40,453 nucleotides of DNA. It comes from a virus. Below, in pieces: positions 7,334 to 16,054 of this stretch. Both the position numbers and the translations under genes were made by a program. Every line of letters starts with the position of its first letter. Position 1 is the stretch's first letter. The notes beneath the pieces are model-generated. The model was not told the DNA's origin. It saw nothing but the letters and a program-made list of their open reading frames with translations, and made no database searches. The stretch lies in IMG/VR virus record IMGVR_UViG_3300023099_000005, positions 1 to 40,453 of that record; one strand, 5' to 3'.

Positions 7334-7816
7334 ATGAGTGTTGTCGGTCGTTCCCTTGCGGACCCTCGCCCCCTTGAAACCGCTCAACCTACGCTGAACG
7401 TGGGGTCAATTAACCCTACGACCGGCGTTATCTCGCCGCCTATCGGCACGTCCACCAACCCCACATCGACCCAGCCGACCGCGTCATCCGCCTCTACTGC
7501 CGCTGTGGGCTCCAGCCAATCCACGGTCGCTGAGGGATCGCGGATCATCAAAGCCAGTGCAGGGAACTTGTACGGGATCAACGCCACCTCCGGCGCTTCG
7601 GCGGGTTATCTGCTGGTGTACGATTCGGCCACCGTTCCTGCCGATGGTGCGACGACCCCGAAGAAAACCTACGTCATGGCGGCGAACTCCACGATTGCCT
7701 TCGACTTTGACATGCCGATTCGCTGTAACTCCGGTATCGTTCTGGTCTTCTCCACCACAGGGCCGTTTCTGAAAACCATCAGCGCTACCGCCTTCCTTGC
7801 TGCGGACTTTGCGTAA
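7334..7816 (+). CDS. Putative virion protein (beta-rich, Ser/Thr-rich N-terminus)
   Basis: This 160-residue protein has a low-complexity N-terminal third rich in Pro, Ser and Thr (to about residue 62), followed by a beta-sandwich-like domain (IIKASAGNLYGINATSGAS, CNSGIVLVFSTTGPF). The latter pattern recurs in small phage head or neck proteins of unclear role. It is preceded by a 55-base gap with CGGAG ten bases before ATG and overlaps the next gene by one base. A decoration or head-associated role is a guess from position between terminase and portal. Confidence 0.68.
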   Translation: MSVVGRSLADPRPLETAQPTLNVGSINPTTGVISPPIGTSTNPTSTQPTASSASTAAVGSSQSTVAEGSRIIKASAGNLYGINATSGASAGYLLVYDSATVPADGATTPKKTYVMAANSTIAFDFDMPIRCNSGIVLVFSTTGPFLKTISATAFLAADFA

Positions 7817-8229
7817 TGGGTGGGTTCTACTCGGGGAACATCCCGGCTCCCGCAACCGCAGCGCCTCCCGCCGTTGCTGATGGCAGTGTCGAGGGCGCGC
7901 TGCCGCGTTACGCCCGTGAGGACCACACGCACGCAGGTAAGGCTCGCAAACAGATCAGGACGCAAGGGTCAGCCGCCGCGACCTATACGTGGGTTTATCC
8001 TACCCCGTTCGATGCGGGCGTCATCCCCATAGTTTCCGCCATCGTCCAGGTGTCCAGTGGGACGACCGACCTTTTCAACGTCCAGATCATGGGCGTTCCA
8101 ACCAATACGCAGTGCACGTTCCAGATCAACCGCGTCTCTGCTGGCCTTCTGGCGCTTCTGCTGGGGGCGCTGTCCCTTAACTCGACGCCGGTTATCAGTA
8201 CGCTTCATATGATCGCGCTGGAGCCTTGA
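7816..8229 (+). CDS. Putative virion-associated protein
   Basis: This 137-residue protein has a Pro/Ala-rich start, then VEGALPRYAREDHTHAGK, a motif typical of the shaft regions of phage structural and fibre proteins. The C-terminal beta-rich half (IVSAIVQVSSGTTDLFNVQIMG) has no recognised family. It shares one base with the gene before (TAATG) and with the portal after (TGATG), so it is part of the structural operon. A fibre- or decoration-like role is inferred. Confidence 0.66.
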   Translation: MGGFYSGNIPAPATAAPPAVADGSVEGALPRYAREDHTHAGKARKQIRTQGSAAATYTWVYPTPFDAGVIPIVSAIVQVSSGTTDLFNVQIMGVPTNTQCTFQINRVSAGLLALLLGALSLNSTPVISTLHMIALEP

Positions 8230-10250
8230 TGGCCGAAGACCGCAAAGAATACGCAGACGGCGACCCGATCCACACGGAGGCGATGGAGCGGTTCGACCTG
8301 TGTGAGGATGTCGATTCCGAAAACCGCATCAACCAGATCGACGACATCAAGTTCGTCAAACTTCTGGAGCAATGGCCGGAGAATGTCCGCCAGCAGCGTG
8401 AGCAGGAAGGCCGACCCTGCCTGACGGTCGATCAGCTTGGCTCCGTCGTTCGTCAGGTTGTCAATGACAGCCGCCTGAACAAGCCCCAGATCAAGGTCAA
8501 GCCGGTTGACAGTAAGGCTGATCCTAAGACGGCTGAAATCCTTGCGGGCCTGATCCGCAACATCGAATACTCGTCAAACTCGGATGTGGCGTACGATACC
8601 GCCATTGACTACGCCGTAACCTCGGGTCGCGGCTATTTCCGTATCAACGCCGAATACGCGACGGACGACACGTTCGACCAGGATTTGGTGATTGAGCCGA
8701 TTGCCGATCCGCTTTCGGTCTATCCCGACCCGTTTTCGACCGACGCCACGTCCGCCGACTGGAACTTTTGCTTCGTGGTCGACTCGATCAGCGAGGACGA
8801 TTACGAGAAGAAGTATCGCGGCAAGGACGTTGTAAGTTGGGACGCGCTGTCCACGCTTGGCAATAGCTGGTTTGGCGATGAGCGCGCCGTTATCGCTGAG
8901 TACTGGAAGCGCGAGGAAATCGAGTCGTGGGCGGTGCTGCTGTCCACGAACGAAACCGTTAAGGTCGAAAAGAAGCCCGCTGACGGCGAAGTCTATGAAG
9001 AGGGGCTTCCGGCCCTCGACCCCGTTACGGGTCAGCCTGTCATCGGCCCTGATGGGCCTGTGTGGATGCAGGAACCAGTTACGGTCGTCGCCACACGCCC
9101 TATCCGTTCGTTCAAGGTCACGCAGTACATTCTCTCGGGCAAGGAAATTCTTGAGACCGTCGAATGGCCGGGGACGCTGATCCCGATCATTCCGGTGTAC
9201 GGGCAGGACTTCGTTGTTGAGGGCCGCCGCCATTTCTCGTCCCTGATCCGCCCTGCCAAGGACGCGCAGCGGATGAAGAACTATTGGCGTTCGACCACGA
9301 CGGAACTGGTTGCGCTCGCGCCGAAAGCCCCGTGGGTGGGGCCTGAGAAGGCGTTTAACGGTGCAGACGCGGACAAGTGGGCGACCGCGAACAGCGAGAA
9401 TCACGCGTTCCTGTCGTATCCCGATAACGTCTCTGCACGACCCGAGCGTCAGGCGTTCTCCGGCGTCCCTGCCGGTGCGCTACAAGAGGCCCTGAACGCC
9501 AGCGACGACATCAAGTCGATCACGGGTATCTACGACGCCTCTCTGGGCGCGCGGTCGAACGAGACCAGCGGCGTCGCCATCAACGCACGCCAGCGCGAAG
9601 GCGATGTCTCGACGTTCCACTACATCGACAACCTGGCTCGCGGGATCAAACACGCGGGGCGCATCCTGATTGACCTGATCCCGCACTACTATTCGTCGGA
9701 GCGGGTAATCCGGGTTCTCGACCCTGAGGGTGAGGCGCAGTCCGTTCAGATTGGCTCGCCCGAACAGGCGCAACAGGCCCAAGCCGCCGAACAGCAGCAG
9801 GAAGCCGAGATCAACCGCATCTACGCTCTTGGCGTCGGAAAGTACGACGTCGCTGTGGATACTGGCCCGTCCTTCACCACGCAGCGCGAGGAGTTCAACG
9901 CCTTCGTCACCGAACTCATCCGCGCCCTGCCGCAATATGCCGACATCTTCGGGCCGTTCGCGCTCAAGAGTTTCGATGCCCCCGGCGTAGACAAGCTGAT
10001 CAAGGAAGTCGAGCGTCGCCAGCAGTTGGCCGAACAGAATGCGGGACAGCCGACGCCTGAGCAGCAGGAGAAGCAGGCCGAGATGCAGCTTAAGGCGCAG
10101 GAAGGCCAGTTGAAAGCTCAGGAGGCGCAGGAGAATGCGGCGCTGGAGCGCGAGAAACTACAGGTCGAGATGTATCGCGCCGAAACGGAGCGCCTGACCG
10201 CCGTACAGAATGCCATGCAGCCAAGGGATGCCCCAAGGACGTATGCATAG
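8229..10250 (+). CDS. Portal protein, P22 gp1-like
   Basis: This 673-residue protein fits the P22-type portal family in size and sequence. Early motifs are WPENVRQQREQEGRPCLTVDQLG and a DYAVTSGRGYFRI segment; DPLSVYPDPFS and TSGVAINARQREGD are also typical. The C-terminal 80 residues are a Gln/Glu/Ala-rich coiled coil, like the portal barrel. As a dodecamer it forms the DNA channel and tail docking site. ATG 8229 overlaps the preceding stop; the in-frame TTG one codon earlier is a less likely start. Confidence 0.93.
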   Translation: MAEDRKEYADGDPIHTEAMERFDLCEDVDSENRINQIDDIKFVKLLEQWPENVRQQREQEGRPCLTVDQLGSVVRQVVNDSRLNKPQIKVKPVDSKADPKTAEILAGLIRNIEYSSNSDVAYDTAIDYAVTSGRGYFRINAEYATDDTFDQDLVIEPIADPLSVYPDPFSTDATSADWNFCFVVDSISEDDYEKKYRGKDVVSWDALSTLGNSWFGDERAVIAEYWKREEIESWAVLLSTNETVKVEKKPADGEVYEEGLPALDPVTGQPVIGPDGPVWMQEPVTVVATRPIRSFKVTQYILSGKEILETVEWPGTLIPIIPVYGQDFVVEGRRHFSSLIRPAKDAQRMKNYWRSTTTELVALAPKAPWVGPEKAFNGADADKWATANSENHAFLSYPDNVSARPERQAFSGVPAGALQEALNASDDIKSITGIYDASLGARSNETSGVAINARQREGDVSTFHYIDNLARGIKHAGRILIDLIPHYYSSERVIRVLDPEGEAQSVQIGSPEQAQQAQAAEQQQEAEINRIYALGVGKYDVAVDTGPSFTTQREEFNAFVTELIRALPQYADIFGPFALKSFDAPGVDKLIKEVERRQQLAEQNAGQPTPEQQEKQAEMQLKAQEGQLKAQEAQENAALEREKLQVEMYRAETERLTAVQNAMQPRDAPRTYA

Positions 10251-10283
10251 CCTTGCGCAGGGGCTTTATCTTGCGTCCTTTTT
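10235..10283 (+). terminator. Weak hairpin with U-run between portal and scaffold (possible attenuator)
   Basis: Seven bases AAGGACG at 10235-10241 are complementary to CGTCCTT at 10274-10280, followed by TTT. The 32-base loop is long, so the stem is weak. It spans the portal stop codon and the 49-base gap before scaffold. It could partly end transcription or mark an RNA processing point, letting scaffold and coat be made in different amounts from portal. Confidence 0.3.
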
Positions 10284-10299
10284 AGGATAATTAGAACAA

Positions 10300-11196
10300 A
10301 TGAGCGATCCCACGACCAACCCGGTGGAATTCGTCGATGACGAGCCCACGGGAGTCGAAACCGATCAGGATCAGAACGGTGTCGATGACCAAGCCGACGA
10401 AGACGGGCTAGACCCGGACGAAGACGGAAGTCCTAGCGACGAAGACGACGCGGAAGAATACGAGGAAGTTGAACGAGGCGACAAGCGGTACAAGGTCCCC
10501 AAGGCCCTGAAGGACGACCTTCTTCGTCAGGAGGACTACACCCGCAAGACCCAGATTCACGCCGAAGAGGTCAAACGCTTTCAAGAGAAAGCCGCCGCCT
10601 TTGAAGCCGCTTCCGAAGAGAGTTTGAAGGCTGCGGTCGAGGCCAAGGCCATCAAGGGGCGACTGGACGACATCCACGCACTGACTGACCAGGATTGGCA
10701 GGAATTGCGCCGGATCGACCCTGTCGCCTATGACAAGCTCTTCCGTGAACTTACGACCCTCCCGCAGAAGCTTTCCGAAGCTGAAGCACTCTCGAAAGCA
10801 AAGCGAGACGAGGTCATCAGTGCGCAGTCTGAAGCCCAGACCAAGCTCATTGAACAAGGCCAGGCGATCCTAGCGCGAGATATTCCCGGATGGGGTCCTG
10901 AACTTGGGGCCAAGCTGGTTGAGTTTGTGAAGACGGACTTCGGAATCGATGAGCTGCGCCACGGCGCAGCGTTCATGGACCCGGCAATCGTCAAGCTCGC
11001 CCACGCAGCCTACAAGGCCAAGGAAGCCAGTCGGAAAAATCAGACCCAGCAACGCGCCGAAGCGATCAAGAAAGCCCCCGTCCCGAACACAGTTCGCGGT
11101 GGTGGCGCTCCGAAGACCGGAGTCCATGACGGGCTCTCGACTGAAGAGTTCGCACGTCGGCGTAATCAACAACTCGCTGCAAAAGGAAAACGCTAG
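10300..11196 (+). CDS. Scaffolding protein
   Basis: This 298-residue protein has a very acidic N-terminal 60 residues (repeated DEDG and DPDED stretches) and then mostly helical, charged sequence with coiled-coil character (about 75-195). It ends in a basic tail (RRRNQQLAAKGKR), the kind of C-terminus that binds coat protein in P22-like scaffolds. It lies directly before the coat gene, whose GTG start overlaps its stop. Assignment rests on composition and gene order. Confidence 0.85.
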   Translation: MSDPTTNPVEFVDDEPTGVETDQDQNGVDDQADEDGLDPDEDGSPSDEDDAEEYEEVERGDKRYKVPKALKDDLLRQEDYTRKTQIHAEEVKRFQEKAAAFEAASEESLKAAVEAKAIKGRLDDIHALTDQDWQELRRIDPVAYDKLFRELTTLPQKLSEAEALSKAKRDEVISAQSEAQTKLIEQGQAILARDIPGWGPELGAKLVEFVKTDFGIDELRHGAAFMDPAIVKLAHAAYKAKEASRKNQTQQRAEAIKKAPVPNTVRGGGAPKTGVHDGLSTEEFARRRNQQLAAKGKR

Positions 11197-12407
11197 TGGC
11201 GAATACCCTACTCACCCCGACGACCATCACGAAGGAAGCCCTGCGCATCCTTCACAACGAATCCACGTTCCTCGGGAACGTCAACAAGTCCTACAACGGT
11301 CGATTCGCCAAGTCGGGCGCGAAGATCGGTGAGACCCTGAACATCCGCAAGCCCAACCAGTTCACGATCCGTCGTGGCCGGGTCGCCCAGGTTCAGGATG
11401 TCAACGAAGAGACCATCCCCCTGACGATCCAGCAGCCTATTGGCGTGGACATGAAGTTCGACTCGCGCGAACTGACCCTCACGCTGGATGACTTCTCGGA
11501 ACGCTACATCCGGCCCGCCGTCTCGCGTCTGACGGCTGCGCTGGAAACCGACATGCTCGCCTATGTTCTGCCGCGCGTTCCTAACGCGGTGGTCAACGCT
11601 GGCGGTCTTGCCCTGTCGGACGCCCTGAACGCCCGCGCGATCCTGTCGAACCACCTTGCTCCCTCGACGGATCGTTTCGCTCTGGTCAACACGCAGCAGA
11701 ACGTGGATGTCGTCAACGGCACCTCGACTCTGTTCAACAACCAGACCGAAATCGGACGTCAGTACAAGGAAGGCTATATGGGCCGTGCGGCTGGCTTCGA
11801 CTGGTTCGAATCCACCACCGCTCCCCGCTTCTTTGCTGGCGCTGGCACTGGCTATCTGGTCAACGGTGCGAACCAGTCGTCTCCGACTCCGCTGGTTCCC
11901 GGCGCGTCGCAAACCCTGATCGTGGACACCGGCACCGGCCAAATCGCGGCCGGTTCCGTCTTCACCATGACCGGCGTTTTCGAGGTCAACCCGGAAACCA
12001 AGGCCTCCAACGGCAAGCTGCGTCAGTTCGTTGTTCTCTCGACCAACGCAACCAACGCTACCCAGATCACGATTGCTCCGGCCATCGTCACCTCTGGTGC
12101 GAAGCAGAACGTCACGGCGGCCCCGGCTGACAACGCGCCGATCAACATCCTCTCGACCGCTTCCAGCAACTACGACCAAGGCCTGTTCTTCCAGAAGGAC
12201 GCCTTCACCCTGGTTACGGTTGATCTGGAAATGCCGAACGGTGTTGACTGGAAGGCCCGTGAGACCATGGACGGTGTTTCGATGCGCCTCGTGCGTGACT
12301 GGGACATCATCAACGATGAATGGGTTACCCGTCTGGATATTCTGCCGGGTTATGCCGTTCTGTACGAAGACTGGGCCGTCAAGGCTCTGTCGCGTCCTCA
12401 AGTCTAA
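11196..12407 (+). CDS. Major capsid (coat) protein, P22-type
   Basis: This 403-residue protein has the P22 coat protein family start (MANTLLTPTTITKEALRIL) and the segments NIRKPNQFTIRRG and FDSRELTLTLDDFSERYI, which belong to the HK97-fold core with the inserted domain later. It forms the icosahedral shell. GTG 11196 shares one base with the scaffold stop and follows AAAAGGAAAA. The C-terminal VDLEMPNGVDWKARETMDGVSMRLVRDWDI region is also characteristic, split here by my reading at about residues 343-370. Confidence 0.94.
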   Translation: MANTLLTPTTITKEALRILHNESTFLGNVNKSYNGRFAKSGAKIGETLNIRKPNQFTIRRGRVAQVQDVNEETIPLTIQQPIGVDMKFDSRELTLTLDDFSERYIRPAVSRLTAALETDMLAYVLPRVPNAVVNAGGLALSDALNARAILSNHLAPSTDRFALVNTQQNVDVVNGTSTLFNNQTEIGRQYKEGYMGRAAGFDWFESTTAPRFFAGAGTGYLVNGANQSSPTPLVPGASQTLIVDTGTGQIAAGSVFTMTGVFEVNPETKASNGKLRQFVVLSTNATNATQITIAPAIVTSGAKQNVTAAPADNAPINILSTASSNYDQGLFFQKDAFTLVTVDLEMPNGVDWKARETMDGVSMRLVRDWDIINDEWVTRLDILPGYAVLYEDWAVKALSRPQV

Positions 12408-12420
12408 GGAGTGATTGAAG

Positions 12421-12600
12421 ATGTCTATCCACCAACTGTCTGACAAAGGTCCTGACGGATCGAGCCTTGGGCAAGCCCCTGACGACAAGATCAGCTTCTA
12501 TGGTGCTGTTCCGGTCGTCCAGAACGTTCTCGCAACCGGCGCGACTACTGCGCAGATTGTCGCTGAATTGGCCCGCCTCGGCCTGACTCGTCTGACCTGA
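12421..12600 (+). CDS. Small phage head-region protein
   Basis: This 59-residue protein follows the coat gene by 13 bases. The pattern SDKGPDGSSLGQAPDDKISFYG is widespread in small proteins next to coat genes, often as a head-fibre or decoration-like segment, and the C-terminus is a short helix (TAQIVAELARLGL). AAGGAG lies nine bases before ATG 12421, which makes this the preferred start over TTG 12415. It may be a head decoration or fibre trimerisation piece; function is unproven. Confidence 0.72.
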   Translation: MSIHQLSDKGPDGSSLGQAPDDKISFYGAVPVVQNVLATGATTAQIVAELARLGLTRLT

Positions 12601-12605
12601 TGAAA

Positions 12606-12633
12606 GGAGGGGCGGCTGTAATGGTCGCCCCTT
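12606..12633 (+). promoter_or_regulatory. Hairpin and possible short leader ORF after the coat gene block
   Basis: AGGGGCG at 12608-12614 pairs with CGCCCCT at 12626-12632 around an 11-base loop. There is no U-run, so it is not a standard terminator; it could stabilise the upstream mRNA. A strong AAAGGAGG at 12603-12610 precedes ATG 12621, which opens a nine-codon ORF (MVAPYLYDE) that ends at 12650, overlapping the start of the next gene. The hairpin hides that ribosome site. Confidence 0.4.
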
Positions 12634-12639
12634 ACCTCT

Positions 12640-12903
12640 ATGATGAATGATTTCGATGCATGGATGTGGAGGGGCGACGAGATGCGCCTATTTCGTGCTG
12701 GAGAAGAGATTCCTAACGACTGGTACGACGCGCCAGACAAGTTTAACGGCGCTGACCCGCTGAAGCTGGACCTTGATGGCGATGGCCGCGCTGGAGGCTC
12801 GTTGCCTCGCGCTGAAGCTGCCGTCATCTTCGAGCCCGTTTCTACCGAAGAAACCACCATCATCAAGCGCGGCCCCGGTCGTCCTCGTAAGGTGCAGCCA
12901 TGA
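12640..12903 (+). CDS. Hypothetical protein with AT-hook-like tail
   Basis: This 87-residue acidic protein has a WRGDEMRLFRAGEEIPNDWYDAP start, a pattern seen in small phage proteins near head genes. It ends with RGPGRPRKVQP, which contains the GRP core of an AT-hook. There is no Shine-Dalgarno directly before ATG 12640/12643; translation may depend on the nine-codon ORF that overlaps its start. It overlaps the tail adaptor gene by 4 bases. A head-completion or DNA-contacting role is speculative. Confidence 0.7.
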   Translation: MMNDFDAWMWRGDEMRLFRAGEEIPNDWYDAPDKFNGADPLKLDLDGDGRAGGSLPRAEAAVIFEPVSTEETTIIKRGPGRPRKVQP

Positions 12904-13649
12904 GCTTCGAAACCTACCAGGCGCTGCAAAACGAAATCCGGTCGTTCCTGTGGGATCGCGAGGACATCGCCGCAAAAATCCCGTCGTTCATCTCCCTCGC
13001 AGAAGCGGAGATGCGCCGCCTGATCCGCACGCGAGAATCTACGGCCATGCGTCCATTCTCGCTGGGCGGCGAGATCGCATCCATCCCGTGCGGGGCCGGT
13101 ACGATCAAGGCCGTTCGCATCAATAGCGGCTCAAGCACAAAAGACCTCGATTATATCCCACCTGAGGAATATTCGTCCCTCTCGCACGATCTTTCGGGGT
13201 CTCCTCGTTTTTACACCATCCAGAACGAGCAACTTTATTTTCATCCCGCCGGTCCTTCCCAAGGCGAGATCGTATTCGTCGAAGCGTTTGAACCTCTCTC
13301 TAATGTCTGTCGTTCGAACTGGCTGCTGAAGAAGCACCCGGATGTTTATCTGTGCGGCGCGCTGAAGTGGGGGAAGGCGTGGCTGATTGATAGCGATTGG
13401 GACTGGTCGGGACCGTTTTACGCAGCCATCGAGGCCGCCAACGCCGATAACCCGCGCGTCCAGACCAATACGTCTCTACGTGCCGACGAAGTGACGCGCA
13501 TGAGCCGAAATGCGGGCGGGTACAACATTCTAACGGATGGCGGTGGCGGTTACGGCTACATTGAGCCTCCGACGCGCAACGTCCCTGTTGAAAATTCTTC
13601 CAACATGGCCGCCGACTTCCTCGACCTGTATGAATCGGTGATCAACTGA
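12900..13649 (+). CDS. Phage adaptor protein, P22 gp4-like position
   Basis: This 249-residue protein fits the phage adaptor family that binds below the portal and extends the DNA channel. The N-terminus is helical (ISLAEAEMRRLIRTRE), followed by a beta-rich middle (IPPEEYSSL, GSPRFYTIQNEQLYFHPAG) and YLCGALKWGKAWL, then a Gly-rich C-terminal tail. It follows head genes and precedes fibre-like genes, as expected for the head-tail connector. Assignment to gp4 proper is by function and position; residue-level similarity was not computed. Confidence 0.84.
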   Translation: MSFETYQALQNEIRSFLWDREDIAAKIPSFISLAEAEMRRLIRTRESTAMRPFSLGGEIASIPCGAGTIKAVRINSGSSTKDLDYIPPEEYSSLSHDLSGSPRFYTIQNEQLYFHPAGPSQGEIVFVEAFEPLSNVCRSNWLLKKHPDVYLCGALKWGKAWLIDSDWDWSGPFYAAIEAANADNPRVQTNTSLRADEVTRMSRNAGGYNILTDGGGGYGYIEPPTRNVPVENSSNMAADFLDLYESVIN

Positions 13650-14566
13650 TGGCGACCAATGACCAGATCGTAGGAAGCTTCAACGAGACCGTCGTAAGGA
13701 TCGCGCAGGACATCAACCTGCGTGCGGCTCCTGGTGGCCTTACGGGCCAATTTCTGACCAAGGCCTCGGGCACAGACTACGATTTTGTTTGGGCGACCGG
13801 AGGGGGTGGCGGGGGAGGCGGCGGCGATGTTTACGGCCCCGCCACGAACACCGCCGATTACCTTCCTCAGTGGAATGGCGCGAACAGCAAAACCCTCAAG
13901 AACGGGCGCGCGATTGGCGTGGCCAGTGCGACCGATATCCCGGATCGCGCGGCTGCGGACACGCGTTATCAGCCAGTGGGTTCGTACGCCCCGCTGGCCT
14001 CTCCCGCGTTCACAGGCACACCGGCGGCTCCTACGGCTACGGCTGGGACCAGCACGACCCAACTGGCGACGACGGCGTTCGTAACGACGGCCTTGGCCCT
14101 GAAGGCCAACCTTGCCTCCCCTACCTTCACGGGGACGGTGGGCGGCATCACGGCGGCCATGGTCGGGCTTGGCAACGTCACGAATACGTCTGACGCCAAC
14201 AAGCCTGTCAGCACAGCGCAACAGACAGCGCTGGACCTCAAGGCCAACATTCTCGACACTTACAATCTCCAGACCGGGACGACCTACACGCTGCAAGCGT
14301 CGGACGCCGGGAAGATCGTTGATCTGGCGAACGCCTCAGCCATCACGGTGACGATCCCGAACAGCCTCGCGGTCGGATTCAACTGCATCATCGCCCAATC
14401 TGGGGCCGGTCAGGTCACCGTCGCTGCGGGTTCTGGCGCAACCCTGACGGCATGGCCTTCGGGGGCGGTGAAGACGGCGGGCCAGTGGGCCAAGGCTGAC
14501 GTGTCGGTGCGCACGAACGCGGGAGGCACCGCTGCCGCTGCTGTCATGGGCGGCGGGGTGGTATGA
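13649..14566 (+). CDS. Putative tail fibre protein
   Basis: This 305-residue protein starts with a helical anchor (FNETVVRIAQDINL), then a Gly run at about residues 51-59. Next come repeats typical of fibre shafts: two copies of LASPxFTGT about 40 residues apart, and AAAMVGLGNVTNTSDANKP, a collar of the phage T4 gp12/gp37-type shaft. The C-terminal part (QTGTTYTLQASDAGKIVDLANASAITVTIPN) is a beta-rich domain common in tail proteins. It probably contributes to receptor binding or virion decoration. Confidence 0.8.
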   Translation: MATNDQIVGSFNETVVRIAQDINLRAAPGGLTGQFLTKASGTDYDFVWATGGGGGGGGGDVYGPATNTADYLPQWNGANSKTLKNGRAIGVASATDIPDRAAADTRYQPVGSYAPLASPAFTGTPAAPTATAGTSTTQLATTAFVTTALALKANLASPTFTGTVGGITAAMVGLGNVTNTSDANKPVSTAQQTALDLKANILDTYNLQTGTTYTLQASDAGKIVDLANASAITVTIPNSLAVGFNCIIAQSGAGQVTVAAGSGATLTAWPSGAVKTAGQWAKADVSVRTNAGGTAAAAVMGGGVV

Positions 14567-15360
14567 GCCGCCTGACGCGTCGTATTGCCATGCTGCCTGT
14601 CGCTACGGGCGGGCCGCCTGCGTACGACGCGGATGCGGCGGCTTACTTTGCCGCCATGACTGTTCAGCCAGACGCGACACGCAAGGGGCTGATTAACGAT
14701 CTGATCGTGGGAGCAAAGGCGGACGGCGTGTGGTCGCCTCTGGACTGGCTGCTGCTAGCAGGGCACGACGCACAGGCCGCTCTCGTCAACGCGAGACAAC
14801 CGGCCAAGATCGCCACGGTTTCCGGGGCACTGACCTGGACTACGGATCGGGGCTATCAGGGCGATGGATCGACGGGCTTTATCGACATAGGCGAAGTCTA
14901 TAACGCCGCCGGTAATACCTATGCGCAGAACAGCGCCACGGTGGGGGTCTGGTGCAATCTGGAAGGAGGCGCAGCGGGCATCATTCCGCACTGTGGTAAC
15001 ACCGGCGCTGATCGGAATGCGATCCGTCCTCGCAATACAACGGGCAACGAGAGCTTCAATATCTGCGACAGCACGGGCAGTGTGTTTATGACAAATGTCG
15101 GCAGCAGGACAGGCCATAGAACGGGCACCAGGCAGGGCGCGACCGATAAGCGCGGGTACTTCAATGGTGGTTTGGTAGCGACTCTCGCCATTTCCTCGAC
15201 GGCGGTTTCCGCCACCAACGGAACGGTCTTCAGGGCCTCTACCCTCTACACCGCCGACCGGTTGCCAGCCTTCTATTCTGGCGAGGGAATGACTGGTACA
15301 CAGGTCGCTGCATGGCACGCGCGCCTGAATACCTTCCTGACTGCAATCGGAGCGAACTGA
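14563..15360 (+). CDS. Tail fibre-like/lectin-like virion protein
   Basis: This 265-residue protein has a short N-terminal linker and then a domain found in many phage tail proteins: KGLINDLIVGAKADGVWSPLD, WLLLAGHDAQAALVN and GYQGDGSTGFIDIG. The rest looks like a concanavalin-A/LamG-type beta-sandwich (VGVWCNLEGG, RGYFNGGLVATL, AGEGMT-like end). Carbohydrate or surface binding is the likely role. It overlaps the fibre gene before it by 4 bases and the small membrane gene after it by one base. Confidence 0.76.
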   Translation: MSRLTRRIAMLPVATGGPPAYDADAAAYFAAMTVQPDATRKGLINDLIVGAKADGVWSPLDWLLLAGHDAQAALVNARQPAKIATVSGALTWTTDRGYQGDGSTGFIDIGEVYNAAGNTYAQNSATVGVWCNLEGGAAGIIPHCGNTGADRNAIRPRNTTGNESFNICDSTGSVFMTNVGSRTGHRTGTRQGATDKRGYFNGGLVATLAISSTAVSATNGTVFRASTLYTADRLPAFYSGEGMTGTQVAAWHARLNTFLTAIGAN

Positions 15361-15503
15361 TGAAATACGCCGCCGTGCTCATCCTGATGTTCCAGTTCGT
15401 GGGTATTTGCTGGCTGAGCGATCTGCTGTTCGGTGCGTATCGTGAAGGGCCGAAAGCGCGTATTGTCGGCCTGTTCCCGCGCCTTCTCAACGGAAGAATC
15501 TAA
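15360..15503 (+). CDS. Small single-pass membrane protein
   Basis: This 47-residue protein has one hydrophobic helix at about residues 3-20 (MKYAAVLILMFQFVGICW) and a basic C-terminal tail (YREGPKARIVGLFPRLLNGRI). ATG 15360 shares a base with the stop before it and its own stop shares a base with the next ATG, so it is embedded in the structural operon. No family is recognised. A membrane protein among fibre genes is unusual; entry or superinfection functions are possible but unsupported. Confidence 0.68.
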   Translation: MKYAAVLILMFQFVGICWLSDLLFGAYREGPKARIVGLFPRLLNGRI

Positions 15504-16054
15504 TGGCCGTTACGCCAACCATCCAGAACGTCAAACCTGTTGTTGGTGCGTCTGCCGACGTTTGGGGCGGGATCATCAATGACCGCATTGGCGAGACCTA
15601 CACCGACATCAACGCGCTCGCTGCCATGACGAACGCGAACGAGACCGCTGTGACCGGCGCAGTTCTCAAGAGCGGATCGACATCGACTGGAGATCAGGTT
15701 CTTGCTGATGTCGCCGCCGGGTCGCAATTCTCTGCGGGGTTCCGTGGCGTTCCTGTCGTGTCCATTGACGCAGATCGCACGTTTCTGAATACCGATTCCG
15801 CCAAGATGATCCGTCTGACGGGCTCCACGGCCCGCACATGGACGATCCCACCGAACGTGTTTCAGGTCGGCACGGCTATTCCTCTGCGTTCGTACAGTAC
15901 TGGCGTGCTTACGATTGCGCGAGGCGTTGGCGTTACTCTAACGACGCCAGGAAGCAATACGAACAGCAACAAGACATTGGCGAATTTTGGTTTCGCTTCC
16001 CTTATCCAGGAAGAAGCCAATGTCTGGATTTTGTCCGGTGTTGGCGTGTCGTGA
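15503..16054 (+). CDS. Putative tail/virion protein
   Basis: This 183-residue protein opens with a helical portion (GGIINDRIGETYTDINALAAM) like the trimeric start of phage fibres. The following beta-rich domain (DADRTFLNTDSAKMIRLTGS, WTIPPNVFQVGTAIPLRSY, IARGVGVTL) is the widespread domain found at C-termini of tail fibres that bind sugars or mark subunit tips. It is translationally linked to both neighbours. Likely a short fibre or accessory receptor-binding protein. Confidence 0.74.
   Translation: MAVTPTIQNVKPVVGASADVWGGIINDRIGETYTDINALAAMTNANETAVTGAVLKSGSTSTGDQVLADVAAGSQFSAGFRGVPVVSIDADRTFLNTDSAKMIRLTGSTARTWTIPPNVFQVGTAIPLRSYSTGVLTIARGVGVTLTTPGSNTNSNKTLANFGFASLIQEEANVWILSGVGVS

Noticed and set aside
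8574-9404. 276-codon minus-strand reading frame opposite the portal gene
   Set aside because: Another shadow of a GC-rich coding sequence; the portal reading frame is clearly real and this one has no ribosome site or recognisable family.
10300-10500. Sigma-70 promoter for the scaffold/coat genes in the 10251-10299 gap
   Set aside because: GATAAT-like and TTGCGT-like hexamers occur, but they are only 9-10 bases apart, too close for a promoter.
11208-12488. 426-codon minus-strand reading frame opposite the coat gene
   Set aside because: It is a long shadow frame caused by codon bias in the strongly conserved coat gene; its sequence is Arg/Asp/Gly-rich without domain pattern.
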